Notes: generated by a model from the letters alone, not told the origin. A stretch of 64,000 nucleotides of DNA from Comamonas halotolerans (GCF_030162935.1 NZ_JASAUZ010000034.1:186001-250000); one strand, 5' to 3'. Counted from the stretch's first letter, positions 11,861-21,366 are shown. Translations and numbers: made by a program.

Positions 11861-11889
11861 AACCGCTGTGTTTCACAGCGGTTTTTTTG
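11861..11889 (+). terminator. Terminator of ompW
   Basis: AACCGCTGTG / CACAGCGGTT stem with a 2-4 base loop followed by TTTTTT, 30 bases after the ompW stop. Confidence 0.88.
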
Positions 11890-11917
11890 CGTTCATTGAT
11901 TATGTGGAGCAAACAAA

Positions 11918-11941
11918 AAATGCCTGCGAAAGCAGGCATTT
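11918..11941 (-). terminator. Terminator of metY (minus strand)
   Basis: AAATGCCTGC and GCAGGCATTT around a GAAA/TTTC tetraloop. Read leftward it ends in a T run (TTTTTTG), 38 bases past the metY stop. Confidence 0.85.
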
Positions 11942-11978
11942 CATGGACGCGACATATGTAGTAGCGGTTTAAGGGCGT

Positions 11979-13256
11979 TTACACCTGCTCAAGCGCTTGC
12001 TGCAGATCCGCAAGCAAGTCGTCAATGTGTTCAATGCCAACAGACAGGCGCACCATGCCCTCTGTTACGCCAGCTTTATCCAGTTCTGCGGCATCGAGTT
12101 GTCGGTGCGTGGTGGAGGCTGGGTGTGTGGCAAGGGACTTGGCATCACCAATATTCACTAGGCGCGTGAACAGTTGCAGCGCATCCAAAAAGCGCGCACC
12201 TGCGGCACGGCCATCATCGCCCTTGAGGCTGAATGACAGAATCCCTGAGGCACGGCCTTGCGATTGTTTTTGCACAATGGCGTGATCGGGGTGGTCTTTC
12301 AGCCCGGCGTAACGTACCCATTCCACTTTGGGGTGTTGCTGCAGTGTTTCGGCAATTCTCTGGGTGTTCTCGCAGATGCGATCCATGCGCAGCGCCAGCG
12401 TTTCAATGCCTTGCAGGATCTGGAAGGCGTTTTGCGGTGAAATGGCTGCTCCCATATTGCGCAGTGGCACCACACGGGCGCGGCCGATAAAAGCGGCTTC
12501 ACCCAGCGCTTCGGTATAAACCACGCCGTGGTAGCTGACGTCGGGCTCATTGAGCCGTTTGAAGCGTTCTTTGTGCTGGGCCCATGGGAATTTGCCGCTA
12601 TCGACAATGGCGCCCCCCACGCTGGTGCCATGACCACCGAGGTATTTGGTGAGCGAGTGCACCACGATATCTGCACCAAACTCAAAGGGGCGTAGCAAAT
12701 AGGGGGAGGGAACGGTGTTGTCCACGATCAGTGGCACTCCGTGGGCATGAGCGACATCGGCCAGGGCTCGAATATCGGTCACATTGCCGAGTGGGTTGCC
12801 AATGGACTCAATGAAAACAGCCTTGGTCTTGGCATCAATCAGCGCAGCAAAACTGGCTGGATCGCGTGGATCGGCAAAACGTACTTCAATGCCTTGCTGT
12901 GGAAAGGTGTGTGCGAACAGGTTGTAGGTGCCGCCGTACAGGGTGCTGGCACTGACGATGTTGTCGCCCGCTTCGGCCAGTGTCTGGATTGCGGCAGTGA
13001 TGGCAGCCATGCCCGAAGCGACAGCCAGTGCTGCAATGCCGCCTTCCAGAGCGGCCACACGCTTTTCCAGCACATCGGTGGTGGGGTTCATGATGCGTGT
13101 GTAGATGTTGCCGGGCACCTTCAGGTCAAACAGATCAGCGCCATGCTGAGCACTGTCAAATGCGTAGGCCACAGTTTGATAGATAGGGACTGCAACGGCT
13201 TTGGTCGTGGGGTCTGGGCTGTAGCCTGCATGGACGGCCAAGGTTTCAAGGCGCAT
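11979..13256 (-). CDS. metY: O-acetylhomoserine aminocarboxypropyltransferase (sulfhydrylase)
   Basis: Cytosolic PLP enzyme that makes homocysteine from O-acetylhomoserine and sulfide (direct sulfhydrylation in methionine synthesis). It has 425 residues, the usual length for this branch of the Cys/Met metabolism PLP family and longer than cystathionine enzymes. Landmarks: ETLAVHAGYSPDP at the start, ALASGMAAI PLP region, DNTVPSPYLLRP, and the PLP lysine (about K204) in SLTKYLGGHGT. ATG 13256 has GGAGA ideally placed upstream. A TTG 15 bases earlier is not needed. It follows the exonuclease gene by ~160 bases of leader. Confidence 0.94.
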   Translation of the reverse strand: MRLETLAVHAGYSPDPTTKAVAVPIYQTVAYAFDSAQHGADLFDLKVPGNIYTRIMNPTTDVLEKRVAALEGGIAALAVASGMAAITAAIQTLAEAGDNIVSASTLYGGTYNLFAHTFPQQGIEVRFADPRDPASFAALIDAKTKAVFIESIGNPLGNVTDIRALADVAHAHGVPLIVDNTVPSPYLLRPFEFGADIVVHSLTKYLGGHGTSVGGAIVDSGKFPWAQHKERFKRLNEPDVSYHGVVYTEALGEAAFIGRARVVPLRNMGAAISPQNAFQILQGIETLALRMDRICENTQRIAETLQQHPKVEWVRYAGLKDHPDHAIVQKQSQGRASGILSFSLKGDDGRAAGARFLDALQLFTRLVNIGDAKSLATHPASTTHRQLDAAELDKAGVTEGMVRLSVGIEHIDDLLADLQQALEQV

Positions 13257-13330
13257 TTCTTTTGTCTCCAATGGTTGGTCTTAAAAACTTCCATTGTGAA
13301 AAAGAAAGACTTCTCTGCCAACGACGCAAA

Positions 13331-13345
13331 CGCTATGTGCTTATG
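13331..13345 (-). promoter_or_regulatory. Possible sulfur-control element in the metY leader
   Basis: On the minus strand the 159-base leader contains CATAAGCACATAGCG in a T/G-rich context ~75 bases before the metY start. It is loosely like CysB-type sites seen before sulfur genes in this family of bacteria. I see no SAM-riboswitch fold. This is a weak inference. Confidence 0.2.
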
Positions 13346-13415
13346 CCAAATCAAAGCCTGAGAGATGACGCGCAACCATTGCCGGCAAGCTGGGAGGAAT
13401 CCGTGAATCCGTACT

Positions 13416-14132
13416 TCAAGCACCAGGTTTTATGGGGGCGCATAGTAAGGCTGCGCGTTGTGGGCGGGGACGCTGCTGCATTGCAGGCCGGGGCTCCAGA
13501 GGTGAGGGGCGTGGAGGCGGTGATGTGGCTTGTGTGGCCTGCCAAGCCGACAGCGCGGCATACACCATGGCGGGGCCGTGCGCATCGTTGGCAGCGTAGC
13601 GTATCTGCGCTTCACTGAGTGTTTTGAGCGACCAGTTGCTGGTGGATTGCTTTTTGGATTTGTGAAAGTTTTGACGTAAAACCAATGCGATGGCAGCGCG
13701 CACACCGGTGGATGGCCCATAGCCGTATTGCTTGAAGATTCGATCAAGGTCCACCACATTGGCCAGCTCAACGCCCAGGCGTTTGGGTAGGCTGGACTTG
13801 TCGTTGTCCAGCCCAAATCCCACTTTGGCAATACCAGCGTGGGCAATGACCTCGCGTGCCAATTGCAATGCAGCATGGTGGTGCAACTGCAAAATCCACG
13901 CAGCGCCTGGTGTGGCAAGCTGTACTACATGTGGGCCGGTATCGACTTGGTGGACATGAAACAGTGGCTTGCTTTCAGTGTCGAAACCCAATGCTGTTTG
14001 GGCGAGCAAAATCCTTCGTGCCGCTTCAAATTCGGCACTTGTGGCGGGTACGGCAATGGCGCTATCGGCAAGTGCTGCATAGTCAGGCAGCAGTTGGCTT
14101 TCTTCTTTGGAAGGAGGTTTAAGGCGTGGCAT
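13416..14132 (-). CDS. 3'-5' exonuclease, RNase D-like (DEDD)
   Basis: About 238 residues carrying one DEDD 3'-5' exonuclease domain and no HRDC domain, so shorter than true RNase D. Exo I is LGFDTESKP (Asp and Glu metal ligands), Exo II lies in HAGIAKVGFGLDNDKSSL, and Exo III is the YAANDAHGPAMVYAAL segment with the final Asp. The tail is proline/arginine-rich and low complexity. ATG 14132 precedes the first conserved part. An upstream in-frame extension to 14201 is not family-like. It probably trims structured RNA or DNA ends, but its substrate cannot be told from sequence. Confidence 0.8.
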   Translation of the reverse strand: MPRLKPPSKEESQLLPDYAALADSAIAVPATSAEFEAARRILLAQTALGFDTESKPLFHVHQVDTGPHVVQLATPGAAWILQLHHHAALQLAREVIAHAGIAKVGFGLDNDKSSLPKRLGVELANVVDLDRIFKQYGYGPSTGVRAAIALVLRQNFHKSKKQSTSNWSLKTLSEAQIRYAANDAHGPAMVYAALSAWQATQATSPPPRPSPLEPRPAMQQRPRPQRAALLCAPIKPGA

Positions 14133-14372
14133 GGATGCAATCAGAAGCGAGCTGATTGTCGCAGCCGTGCAGTCCATGCTTGCGGATGGGGGCTTTGGCA
14201 AGCAACAACGGTGGGCTTTTGCATTGCTTTAGCTAACACGCTTTATTGATACTGGCTGTAGCCAAAGGTGCTGCAACTGAAGTTTTGAGACAAGGCACTG
14301 TATCGGGAAAGGCCTTTGCTAGGGATTTTCTTGCATTGCCTTTGTCCTGAAAACGGTATTCCTATGCACTGC

Positions 14373-15164
14373 CTAAGCATTGGTAGCCGGTACTGCCGGC
14401 TGTACATCGATGGCATCACTGGCTGTCGACGGTGCCACGTCTGGCTGCCAGGGCAAGGCATTCCATGGATGGCTGTCACTTTGCAGCCATTGCGATACAT
14501 CGGCCTGACTAAATTCGACTCCCAGTATGTCTGAGCGGCCCAATGCCACCCATTGCTGGCGGCCTCGGGCATAAGCATTGCCAAATTCCAGCCATCCGCC
14601 AAAGCAGTCCCGAGCACGGCGGGCATTCAGGCGCAAGATATCTTCGTGCAATCCTTTGGGCACCCAGCCCATCATGTGGGCACAGCGCACAAAAAAAGCA
14701 ACGCGTGCGCATGCAAATGCCATCGAAGCACGAGGATCGTCACTGGAGTGGGGTTGTTGCAAATCCAGTTTGAACCAGCGTTGGCGCAATTGATCGGGAA
14801 ATTGTTTCTGGATTTGCACATCGTCCAGATCGGTACGCAGACCCAGGTGATGCAGCAACATGGGGCGTAGCTGTTGCGCAAGATGGTCATCGGGCGGCAT
14901 TACTTGCTCGTCGGCAATTCCACCGTGCACGCAGTGAAAGGCCAGGGGATGCGCCAGCGCCAGGGCAATGTTGAGTTCTTCGCTGCCAGCACGGTAGTTG
15001 TTGACATGACCTTCGCTGCGCATGCGTTGGGCACGTCCCAAAGCTTTGTGAATCAGCCATACCAGTAGCAGGAACAGACCCCATAGGCCCCACCAGCCCG
15101 CTAGCCAGAAGGCCAGTGCCGCCAGGCATCCGAAGATCAGCAGTGGAGGAAGCAGCAGCTTCAT
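14373..15164 (-). CDS. DUF1266 domain protein with N-terminal membrane segments
   Basis: 263 residues. The first ~42 form one or two hydrophobic segments (LLLPPLLIFGCLAALAFWLA, then GLWGLFLLLVWLI), followed by a soluble DUF1266-like region. Its conserved-looking parts are ASMAFACARVAFFVRCAHMMGWV and the C-terminal WLEFGNAYARGRQQW. The ATG at 15164 overlaps the stop of the PcfJ-like gene by four bases (ATGA) and has a perfect AAGGAGG, so it is translationally coupled. DUF1266 proteins (for example E. coli YbeU) have no known function. It is the third gene of the TPR - PcfJ-like - DUF1266 operon. Confidence 0.72.
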   Translation of the reverse strand: MKLLLPPLLIFGCLAALAFWLAGWWGLWGLFLLLVWLIHKALGRAQRMRSEGHVNNYRAGSEELNIALALAHPLAFHCVHGGIADEQVMPPDDHLAQQLRPMLLHHLGLRTDLDDVQIQKQFPDQLRQRWFKLDLQQPHSSDDPRASMAFACARVAFFVRCAHMMGWVPKGLHEDILRLNARRARDCFGGWLEFGNAYARGRQQWVALGRSDILGVEFSQADVSQWLQSDSHPWNALPWQPDVAPSTASDAIDVQPAVPATNA

Positions 15165-16354
15165 GCCAGTCCTCCTTGAGTGTTGTTGGCAGCGTTACGT
15201 TGGCGAGTCAGAGTCAGGGTGTCTTGCAACGCGGGTGTGATGTCCATTTTCTCCAACGTCTTGGCAGACAAGCCATCGTTCCTGGCCAGCGCCATCCATT
15301 GCGCCAGAGGGCGCAGCGTTGGCAGTTGGTTGATCAGTTCAGGATGTTGCTGCATTAGCCATAGCTGCTCGTCATCTTGCTGCAACTCTGCAATCGATTT
15401 CCAGGGGGATGCGCTAATGGTCAGCAAATGCGTGGGCAGGCGTACCAAACCCATGGCGAGGGCGTCATCTGGCAAGCTGTCGTCCAGCGGTAGATGGTTG
15501 AGCAGATGCAGTACATCAGCCTGATAACGTGCGATGGGAGGGCGATTTTGTTTGCCTTTGATCTGTTCAACCGCTAACAGGCCATTAGGTTGCACAAAAG
15601 CATTGATGGTGATGCGTGGGTGGTTGTTGCCTGTGCGAAAGCTGAACAAGCGCATCTGGCCCTTTTGGCAGGCTGTGGCATATCGTTCACCGTAACCCCC
15701 ACGCAAGTTCTTGCGGTTTTCAAACTGACCAACGCAGTGCCCCATCTCCTGGCTTTCATAAGCCATTTCTTCGCGCAGTTGCGGGCTTGCGGACAGAAAC
15801 TCCACAAATGTTCCGTTCGGGGTGCGCAGCATGCCCTGGACGGCTTCGGGCTGGTGGTCGTAGTGACCTGCTGCTTTGCGCTTTTCAAATGCCAGGTGTT
15901 CCAGCGTCCAGCGTGCAAGTGCCTGAGGGGCATTGATACGTTGCAGCTTGCCTTCCAGGGAAGTCCCTGCGCGGCTGGATAGAAACTCGACCAAGCGCGT
16001 TTCGAGCAGCAGTACTGCGCGGCTATCTGGATCGATCCACCACAGAGAGGCAGGTTCGTCATGGACAGGAGGCATCACTGGCAGCCTCTTGAGTGCCCAA
16101 GCAGGTGTGTTCTGCGGCATCAAGCGCTGCAAGTCGCTCTGGCTGCGTAATGCTTGTACTGCAGGTGCTTCGGCCTGCAGATTGCCAATGATGTGCCGGT
16201 AAAAGTGGTTGCCCAGCCATGCCGCAATTTCAGCACTATCACCGCGTACGATGCTACGAGCCTGGATGCGCGCCTTGATGTCCGGCGCATTCACCACGTC
16301 TCTGGCTTGGTAACTGAGTGCAGGCGTGCCAGAACTAACGGCTGCTTTCACCAC
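15161..16354 (-). CDS. PcfJ-like domain protein
   Basis: About 397 residues, cytosolic. The centre carries the PcfJ-like signature: EMGHCVGQFENR, then a gap, GERYATACQKGQMRLFSFR, then a strand ending INAFVQPNGLLAVEQIKGKQN. PcfJ was first seen on conjugative plasmids but is widespread with unknown function. The start is uncertain: GTG at 16354 or 16351, which overlaps the TGA of the upstream TPR gene (GTGGTGA) and has GGTGG five to eight bases before it. TTG 16366 is also in frame. Coupling at both ends shows that it acts with its two neighbours. No conjugation genes are nearby. Confidence 0.72.
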   Translation of the reverse strand: MVKAAVSSGTPALSYQARDVVNAPDIKARIQARSIVRGDSAEIAAWLGNHFYRHIIGNLQAEAPAVQALRSQSDLQRLMPQNTPAWALKRLPVMPPVHDEPASLWWIDPDSRAVLLLETRLVEFLSSRAGTSLEGKLQRINAPQALARWTLEHLAFEKRKAAGHYDHQPEAVQGMLRTPNGTFVEFLSASPQLREEMAYESQEMGHCVGQFENRKNLRGGYGERYATACQKGQMRLFSFRTGNNHPRITINAFVQPNGLLAVEQIKGKQNRPPIARYQADVLHLLNHLPLDDSLPDDALAMGLVRLPTHLLTISASPWKSIAELQQDDEQLWLMQQHPELINQLPTLRPLAQWMALARNDGLSAKTLEKMDITPALQDTLTLTRQRNAANNTQGGLA

Positions 16355-18633
16355 AGTTTCCACCAAGGCTTGCTGTTGGTTGCAGGTGCGGAAAGTGCTT
16401 CCTCGCAGCGTTGCAGGTCTTCGGTTGCACGCTCGGCTTCAAAGTCATCATTGGCCTCTGGAATCAGGCTGACCGCTGTCTGCAAAAAAGGCAAGGCTTG
16501 TGAATTTTGGTCACAGCCCATCAATACCCGGCCCATGCGGCGCTGCAGAGCGATATTGCGCAGGGAGCGCACTTCCTGCATCAAGGCTGGCAAGCGCGGG
16601 GCAACCAATTGGGCGTGTGTGTTGGTAAAGAAGTCCAGCATGATCAGCAGGCATTCGAGATAGGCTTGGCGGTCCTCGGGATCGTCCTCATCGGCGTTTT
16701 CCTGCCACCACAATTCAAGGCGTTCCAGCCAGATGCTGATTTCTGCAGGACGGTCCAGGTGGTAGAGTGCCTCGGCCACCCAATTGAAGTACTTGTAGGG
16801 GTTGTGGCGGCCATAGCCGTGTTCGCAGGCAAAGTGCCACAGTGCTTCGGCGGTGCTGGCAATACCCGCATAGTCGTCCGGCATGATGTAGCACCACAGC
16901 AGACCATGCAGATGCTCGGCAAAAGGGCTGGTGGCCAGACCTTGCTGGTGAAGCTCAATGGCTGGTGGGTAGTTGTCACTGTGGCGCAGTTTGATGGCCA
17001 GGTTGTTGCACAGCATCGAGTAGACGTGGATGTCCGCATCCTTGAAACTGCCGTGGCCGGTTTGCCAGAAATGCTCGAAATGTGCAAGGCCCTGTTCATA
17101 GTAGTGCTGCACCAACGGCTGACGCAATTCGTGTGCGGGCAGATTTTTTTTGCCACCCATATAGGGTTTCATGTCATCGTCGTCATCCAGCGCCACGCCC
17201 ATGGCATAGCTCCACTGGCCAGAGGGGGCTGTGGGAATAGGCATTTGCAGTGCCGCTTCGCCGTGTATATGAAAGCGTGCAGCCCACAGCATCAGCACCA
17301 CTTCGGAATTGCACAACTGGGGGCATTGGGCGCAACCTTGCTCCAGCAGTGGTAATGCCTTGTCCCACTGCTTGCGAGTGCGTGCCAGCTCCAGGCCCTT
17401 TATCAGCGTGACGATGCTGTCGTTGGGAGATTCTGCCAAAACCATGTCCAGATACTGCTGGGCAGACTTTGGAGGTGCAGGTACGCGCTCTCTGCATTCG
17501 CGGTCTATGCAGCACCACGCCAGAATACGTGCCCAGGTCGCACGGTGCGCACTATCGCTTTCAATGCATTCGTGGGCGACTTTCCAGGCCATTTGCAAGC
17601 TGGCTGGGCGGCTGTGGAATGCGCTTTCCATGGCAATGGGGGCCAGCTCGTCCAGCATGCCTGCTGCATATAGCCACTCCATCCAGGTGGCAACAAATTC
17701 ATCGCCTTCATATCCTGAGAGCTCATAGCGTGCCTGTCGCCCAAAAGCAATCGCCTGTTCCATCTGTCCCTGCTGTGCGCAGGCCAGAGCTTGTATGCGG
17801 GCGGTATAGATAGCACGGTGCTTTTGCACCGCGAGGTTGGGCCGTGTTGTTTCGGTGCGCTGCAGATGGGCCTGGCTGACAGCCGCCCAATGTGCCACGC
17901 TGGCGGGCACGGATTGCTGCAGTGTGTCACCAAGCTGGGCCCAGTCATCAAAGTCAGCATAGGAATCGTTCTTGCTGAACTGAGCCATGCGATCCACTGC
18001 AGCGTGTGCATGGGCCAGAGCTGCGTTGGCATCGCCACGTGCTTGTGCCCAAGCTGCTTTGCTCAGCCAGGGTTGTATCAGGGTCGAGAAATCAGCTTCT
18101 CCATCGGGATCCAAACGTGCAGCCAGACTTTCAACGGCGGTATCAGCCAATTCATAGGCCTGACAGGCATCTACCAGGGACATCCAGTGGTGGTATGGCG
18201 CAGCGAGGTCTTCACCTTCGAGTTGCTGCAGGAAGGGCAATGCAGCGCGAAGTGCCTCTTGGGCTGCTGCACGGTCGTGGCTGGACAAACTCTGCGCACG
18301 ACTGAGTGCAAGCTGCGCCTGTGTCTGCAGCAGTTCAACGCCCTGGAGGTTCTGCAGAATCTGGCCTTGATGGGTGTCCAGAGTGTGCACCGCCGTAGTG
18401 GCTTGGTTTGCATACATCCAGGCGCTGTAAAGACGCTCGAGTTCCTGCCAGGTTTGAGGGGCGAAGGACTGCTGGCCCAGCAACTCGGCCAGCGCATTGG
18501 CACGGTCGCTTTGGCTGATGCTGGCAGAGTGGCTCTCTGTGAACAGCTGATCCAGCGCATTGTCAATATAGGAAAGCAAGGCGTCGCCTTGTAGCGGAGC
18601 GTGAGCCGCTGGATGGTGAGCTGTCTGAGGCAT
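16348..18633 (-). CDS. Large tetratricopeptide-repeat protein, first gene of the PcfJ/DUF1266 operon
   Basis: 761 residues, almost wholly alpha-helical, with several TPR-like pairs (AALAHAHAAVDRMAQF, QALACAQQGQMEQAIAFGRQARYEL, NLAIKLRHSDNYPPAIELHQQGLATSP, QNSQALPFLQTAVSLIP). There is no signal peptide or membrane segment. An acidic run DDDDDM lies about two thirds along. I chose ATG 18633. A TTG at 18708 would add 25 unlike residues. TPR arrays bind partner proteins, so a scaffold role for the two downstream products is the natural reading. The stop overlaps the next start. Confidence 0.7.
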   Translation of the reverse strand: MPQTAHHPAAHAPLQGDALLSYIDNALDQLFTESHSASISQSDRANALAELLGQQSFAPQTWQELERLYSAWMYANQATTAVHTLDTHQGQILQNLQGVELLQTQAQLALSRAQSLSSHDRAAAQEALRAALPFLQQLEGEDLAAPYHHWMSLVDACQAYELADTAVESLAARLDPDGEADFSTLIQPWLSKAAWAQARGDANAALAHAHAAVDRMAQFSKNDSYADFDDWAQLGDTLQQSVPASVAHWAAVSQAHLQRTETTRPNLAVQKHRAIYTARIQALACAQQGQMEQAIAFGRQARYELSGYEGDEFVATWMEWLYAAGMLDELAPIAMESAFHSRPASLQMAWKVAHECIESDSAHRATWARILAWCCIDRECRERVPAPPKSAQQYLDMVLAESPNDSIVTLIKGLELARTRKQWDKALPLLEQGCAQCPQLCNSEVVLMLWAARFHIHGEAALQMPIPTAPSGQWSYAMGVALDDDDDMKPYMGGKKNLPAHELRQPLVQHYYEQGLAHFEHFWQTGHGSFKDADIHVYSMLCNNLAIKLRHSDNYPPAIELHQQGLATSPFAEHLHGLLWCYIMPDDYAGIASTAEALWHFACEHGYGRHNPYKYFNWVAEALYHLDRPAEISIWLERLELWWQENADEDDPEDRQAYLECLLIMLDFFTNTHAQLVAPRLPALMQEVRSLRNIALQRRMGRVLMGCDQNSQALPFLQTAVSLIPEANDDFEAERATEDLQRCEEALSAPATNSKPWWKLW

Positions 18634-19236
18634 GCAGTCGCAAGAATGTGAAAGCGCAGTCTCTGCAAATTGTGAGCAAAAACGCCTTTGTGATGGGACA
18701 CTGCGCAAGCTTCTGGTGGAAGCAGCCCAGCGCCAAAATCCTAACGATGAATGAACAGTTTGTGTGAGCGATGTGTCACCAAGTGTGACGTTTGGCTGTT
18801 ACAAAGCTGACATTCATGAACAGTGGTTCAAGTTGGGCTGATGTGTGCTGAATTTTTAAGGAAGAGTAGGTACTTACCTATGGATGGATCGTTCCAATAG
18901 GATCTTTGCAGCAAGGAGGTTGTGAAGTGTGTTCAGACTCACTCAAGCTTCGCAGAAGCCAAAGCGCACAAGCTCTGGATTTGGAACTGCGAGCGGATTG
19001 CAAGGTCGGGTGACTCTTATCCCCGCAACATGTGGAAGCACTTGTGGAAAACTTTGAGTAAAACTCGTACAGGCCGCGCCATATGGTGCTTTGCATGGAT
19101 TGCACAAAAAATGAACGATCCATTGCAAACTGCTCTTTCAAGGGTTTTTACCAATACGTGAGCGCATTTTTATTGATGTGAAAAAGCCCGCCACCTTGTT
19201 GGTAAGCGGGCTCTTTTTCAGGTGCTTCATGGCACT
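18634..19236. other. ~600-bp gene-poor stretch between the TPR operon and rlhA
   Basis: It holds the promoter region of the TPR operon, a GTCAC-CAAGT-GTGAC inverted repeat at 18775-18789, a strong unassigned AAGGAGG at 18913-18919 followed by GTG codons in three frames (the longest gives 79 codons to 19161), and the rlhA terminator. None of the frames looks clearly protein-like. Confidence 0.45.
19179..19219 (-). terminator. Terminator of rlhA
   Basis: AAAAAGCCCGC and GCGGGCTCTTTTT form a GC stem with T runs on both strands. It lies just past the rlhA stop. Confidence 0.85.
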
Positions 19237-21240
19237 TCAGGCCGTTGGCTTGGGGACTGGGCGCGTACGGTAGAACTGCATGGGAAATTCTTTCATTTCC
19301 TTGTGGTGCTGGTTGATCACAGACTTCTTCATCTTGCCCACCACGTGCATTTCACAGGGTTTGCAGTCAAAGCGCAGGGTCAGCTTTTCCTTGCCATTGA
19401 TGAGCTGCAGCGGTTCGGCCTTGATGGTGCCCTTGACGCCAATCACGCCTTTGGCCTGCTTGGGGCACAGGCTCATGGAAAAGCGTACGCAGTGCTTGGT
19501 GATCATCAGCGAGACTTCGCCTTCCTCCTCCTTGCTCTCATAAGCTGCATCAATCACTTTTACGCCGTGCTTGACATAGAAGTCATGCGCTTTATGGTTG
19601 TAGACGTTGGCCAGGTAGGTGAGTGTTTCCTCAGGAAAGGGTACGGGAGGCTCCACGGGAGTGGCGCGCGGCAGACGCACAAAGCCAGTGGCTCGGTTTG
19701 CCTCCAGTGACTCCAGCGCTTCGCGGCGCAATTGGTTCAAGGCTGAGGCAGGCACGAACCAGGGCTGGCTGATGCTCAGGCTGATATCGTTGACGGTAAA
19801 GATCGATGCTCCAAAGCGGCCCAGTTGCTCACGCAGCGTGGTTTCAGCCTTGCTGGCATCGGTTGCTGCTTGGTGCTCTTGCGCAATCTTGGCGTGGCCC
19901 ACAAAGCCATCTTCGTCAGTCAGCGTCAGTGCAAATCCTTCAGCTACTTCTTTGAACTCTGCCCACAGACCGATGCGGCGATCGCTCGACTTTTTATCGA
20001 GCATGCGCACCCAGTTCATGTCGCGGTTGCGGTTGATCTCCAGACCTTTTCGCAAATCCTTGAATCCACCAATCGGATCTTTGGGGAACACACGCCAGAT
20101 GCCCTTTTTGGCATTCACGCTCTCGGCACGGTTGATGTGCACGCCCACGAGTTCCTTCTGCAGATCGTAGTAGCACAGACCATCGCCATTGTTGAAGATG
20201 GCGGTCTTGTCGTTGCTCTCGAACTCAAACCACTTGTCACCCACCTGTGTCACCCATCCCACGGCCCGGCCTGGGGTCTTGGGGGTGTCGAAAGCGCCGA
20301 TGTCTTGTTTGCGGCCGTTGACGAAATAGTCGGTGAACTCACGGTTGAAATTCTGGTCCGGGTCTGGGTTGAAGGTGAACGTGGTGGTGCCGGAAGACGA
20401 GCGCGCCAGCGGGTAGTCGGAGTATTCGCGCTCTTCAATGATGCCATCAAGCAGCTTGCGGTAGTGGGCCGTGATGTTCTTCACATAGGCCATATCTTTG
20501 TAGCGGCCTTCGATCTTGAAGCTGCGCACACCGGCGTCGATCAGCGCACGCAGATTCTCGGACTGGTTGTTGTCCTTCATCGACAACACGTGCTTTTCAT
20601 GCGCAATGATGCGGCCACTCTGATCCAGCACTTCGTAGGGCAGGCGGCAGGCCTGGTTGCAGTCACCGCGGTTGGCGCTGCGTCCGGTGTGCGCATGGCT
20701 GATGAAACATTGTCCCGAATACGCCACGCACAGCGCACCGTGAATGAAGTATTCGATGGTGGTACCGGCATCAAGCACATCGTGCACGGCTTTGATCTGC
20801 TTGAGGTCAAGCTCCCGGGCCAGCACGATTTGCGAAAGACCGCTGTCCTGCAGGAACTTGGCTTTCTCGGGTGTGCGAATATCGTTCTGGGTGGAGGCAT
20901 GCAGCTGGATGGGGGGCAGGTCGATTTCGAGCAAACCCATGTCCTGGATGATCAGCGCATCGGCACCAATGTTGTACATATCCCAGGCCATTTTGCGTGC
21001 GCCTTCGAGTTCATCGTCGCGCAAAATGGTGTTGAGCGTGATGAATATGCGGCTGCCAAAACGGTGGGCATGCTTGACCAGGCGCTCCAGATCGCGCGTC
21101 TCGTTACCTGCCGTGGCACGTGCCCCAAAGCCGGGGCCGCCGATATAGACGGCGTCCGCACCATGGTTCACCGCCTCGATACCGATGTCGGCGTTGCGGG
21201 CAGGAGATAAAAGTTCGAGTTGGTGGGGCAGGAGAGACAT
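19237..21240 (-). CDS. rlhA: 23S rRNA 5-hydroxycytidine C2501 synthase (U32 family)
   Basis: 667 residues, close to E. coli RlhA (YdcP, 653). RlhA hydroxylates C2501 of 23S rRNA and needs prephenate-derived donor and an iron-sulfur-type Cys set. Seen: LELLSPARNADIGIEAVNHG, GADAVYIGGPGFGAR, the U32 signature around FIHGALCVAYSGQCFISHAH, GDCNQACRLPY, and the C-terminal Cys-containing region (TKHCVRFSMSLCPKQAKG, LRFDCKPCEMHVVGK) that distinguishes RlhA from the shorter TrhP/YegQ. ATG 21240 starts MSLLPHQLELLSP and matches the family. An upstream in-frame stretch to 21291 does not. It is a single-gene unit with its own terminator. Confidence 0.93.
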   Translation of the reverse strand: MSLLPHQLELLSPARNADIGIEAVNHGADAVYIGGPGFGARATAGNETRDLERLVKHAHRFGSRIFITLNTILRDDELEGARKMAWDMYNIGADALIIQDMGLLEIDLPPIQLHASTQNDIRTPEKAKFLQDSGLSQIVLARELDLKQIKAVHDVLDAGTTIEYFIHGALCVAYSGQCFISHAHTGRSANRGDCNQACRLPYEVLDQSGRIIAHEKHVLSMKDNNQSENLRALIDAGVRSFKIEGRYKDMAYVKNITAHYRKLLDGIIEEREYSDYPLARSSSGTTTFTFNPDPDQNFNREFTDYFVNGRKQDIGAFDTPKTPGRAVGWVTQVGDKWFEFESNDKTAIFNNGDGLCYYDLQKELVGVHINRAESVNAKKGIWRVFPKDPIGGFKDLRKGLEINRNRDMNWVRMLDKKSSDRRIGLWAEFKEVAEGFALTLTDEDGFVGHAKIAQEHQAATDASKAETTLREQLGRFGASIFTVNDISLSISQPWFVPASALNQLRREALESLEANRATGFVRLPRATPVEPPVPFPEETLTYLANVYNHKAHDFYVKHGVKVIDAAYESKEEEGEVSLMITKHCVRFSMSLCPKQAKGVIGVKGTIKAEPLQLINGKEKLTLRFDCKPCEMHVVGKMKKSVINQHHKEMKEFPMQFYRTRPVPKPTA

Positions 21241-21366
21241 AGGGGACGAATTATCCCTGCGCTGCGCATTTTGTGGGAGGCACAGGGCCAATAAACCGCC
21301 GTGACGGCATGTGAGTGAATGCGTTCCATGTATTGCGTCACCCAGCCGATGTGGCGAGCAGGGGGC

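Noticed and set aside
13257-13415. SAM or SAH riboswitch before metY
   Set aside because: No recognisable conserved core or paired stems by eye in the 159-base leader.
19008-19052. DnaA-box-like words (TTATCCCCG, TGTGGAAAA) suggesting an origin
   Set aside because: Each only 7 of 9 to consensus, no dnaA or dnaN nearby, no AT-rich unwinding region.
18884-19123. 11-bp inverted repeat ATGGATCGTTC / GAACGATCCAT, 218 bases apart
   Set aside because: No transposase, target duplication or conserved end; a single pair of this length can occur by chance.
19825-21210. 461-codon plus-strand frame opposite rlhA
   Set aside because: Antisense shadow of a strongly conserved gene; no family likeness.
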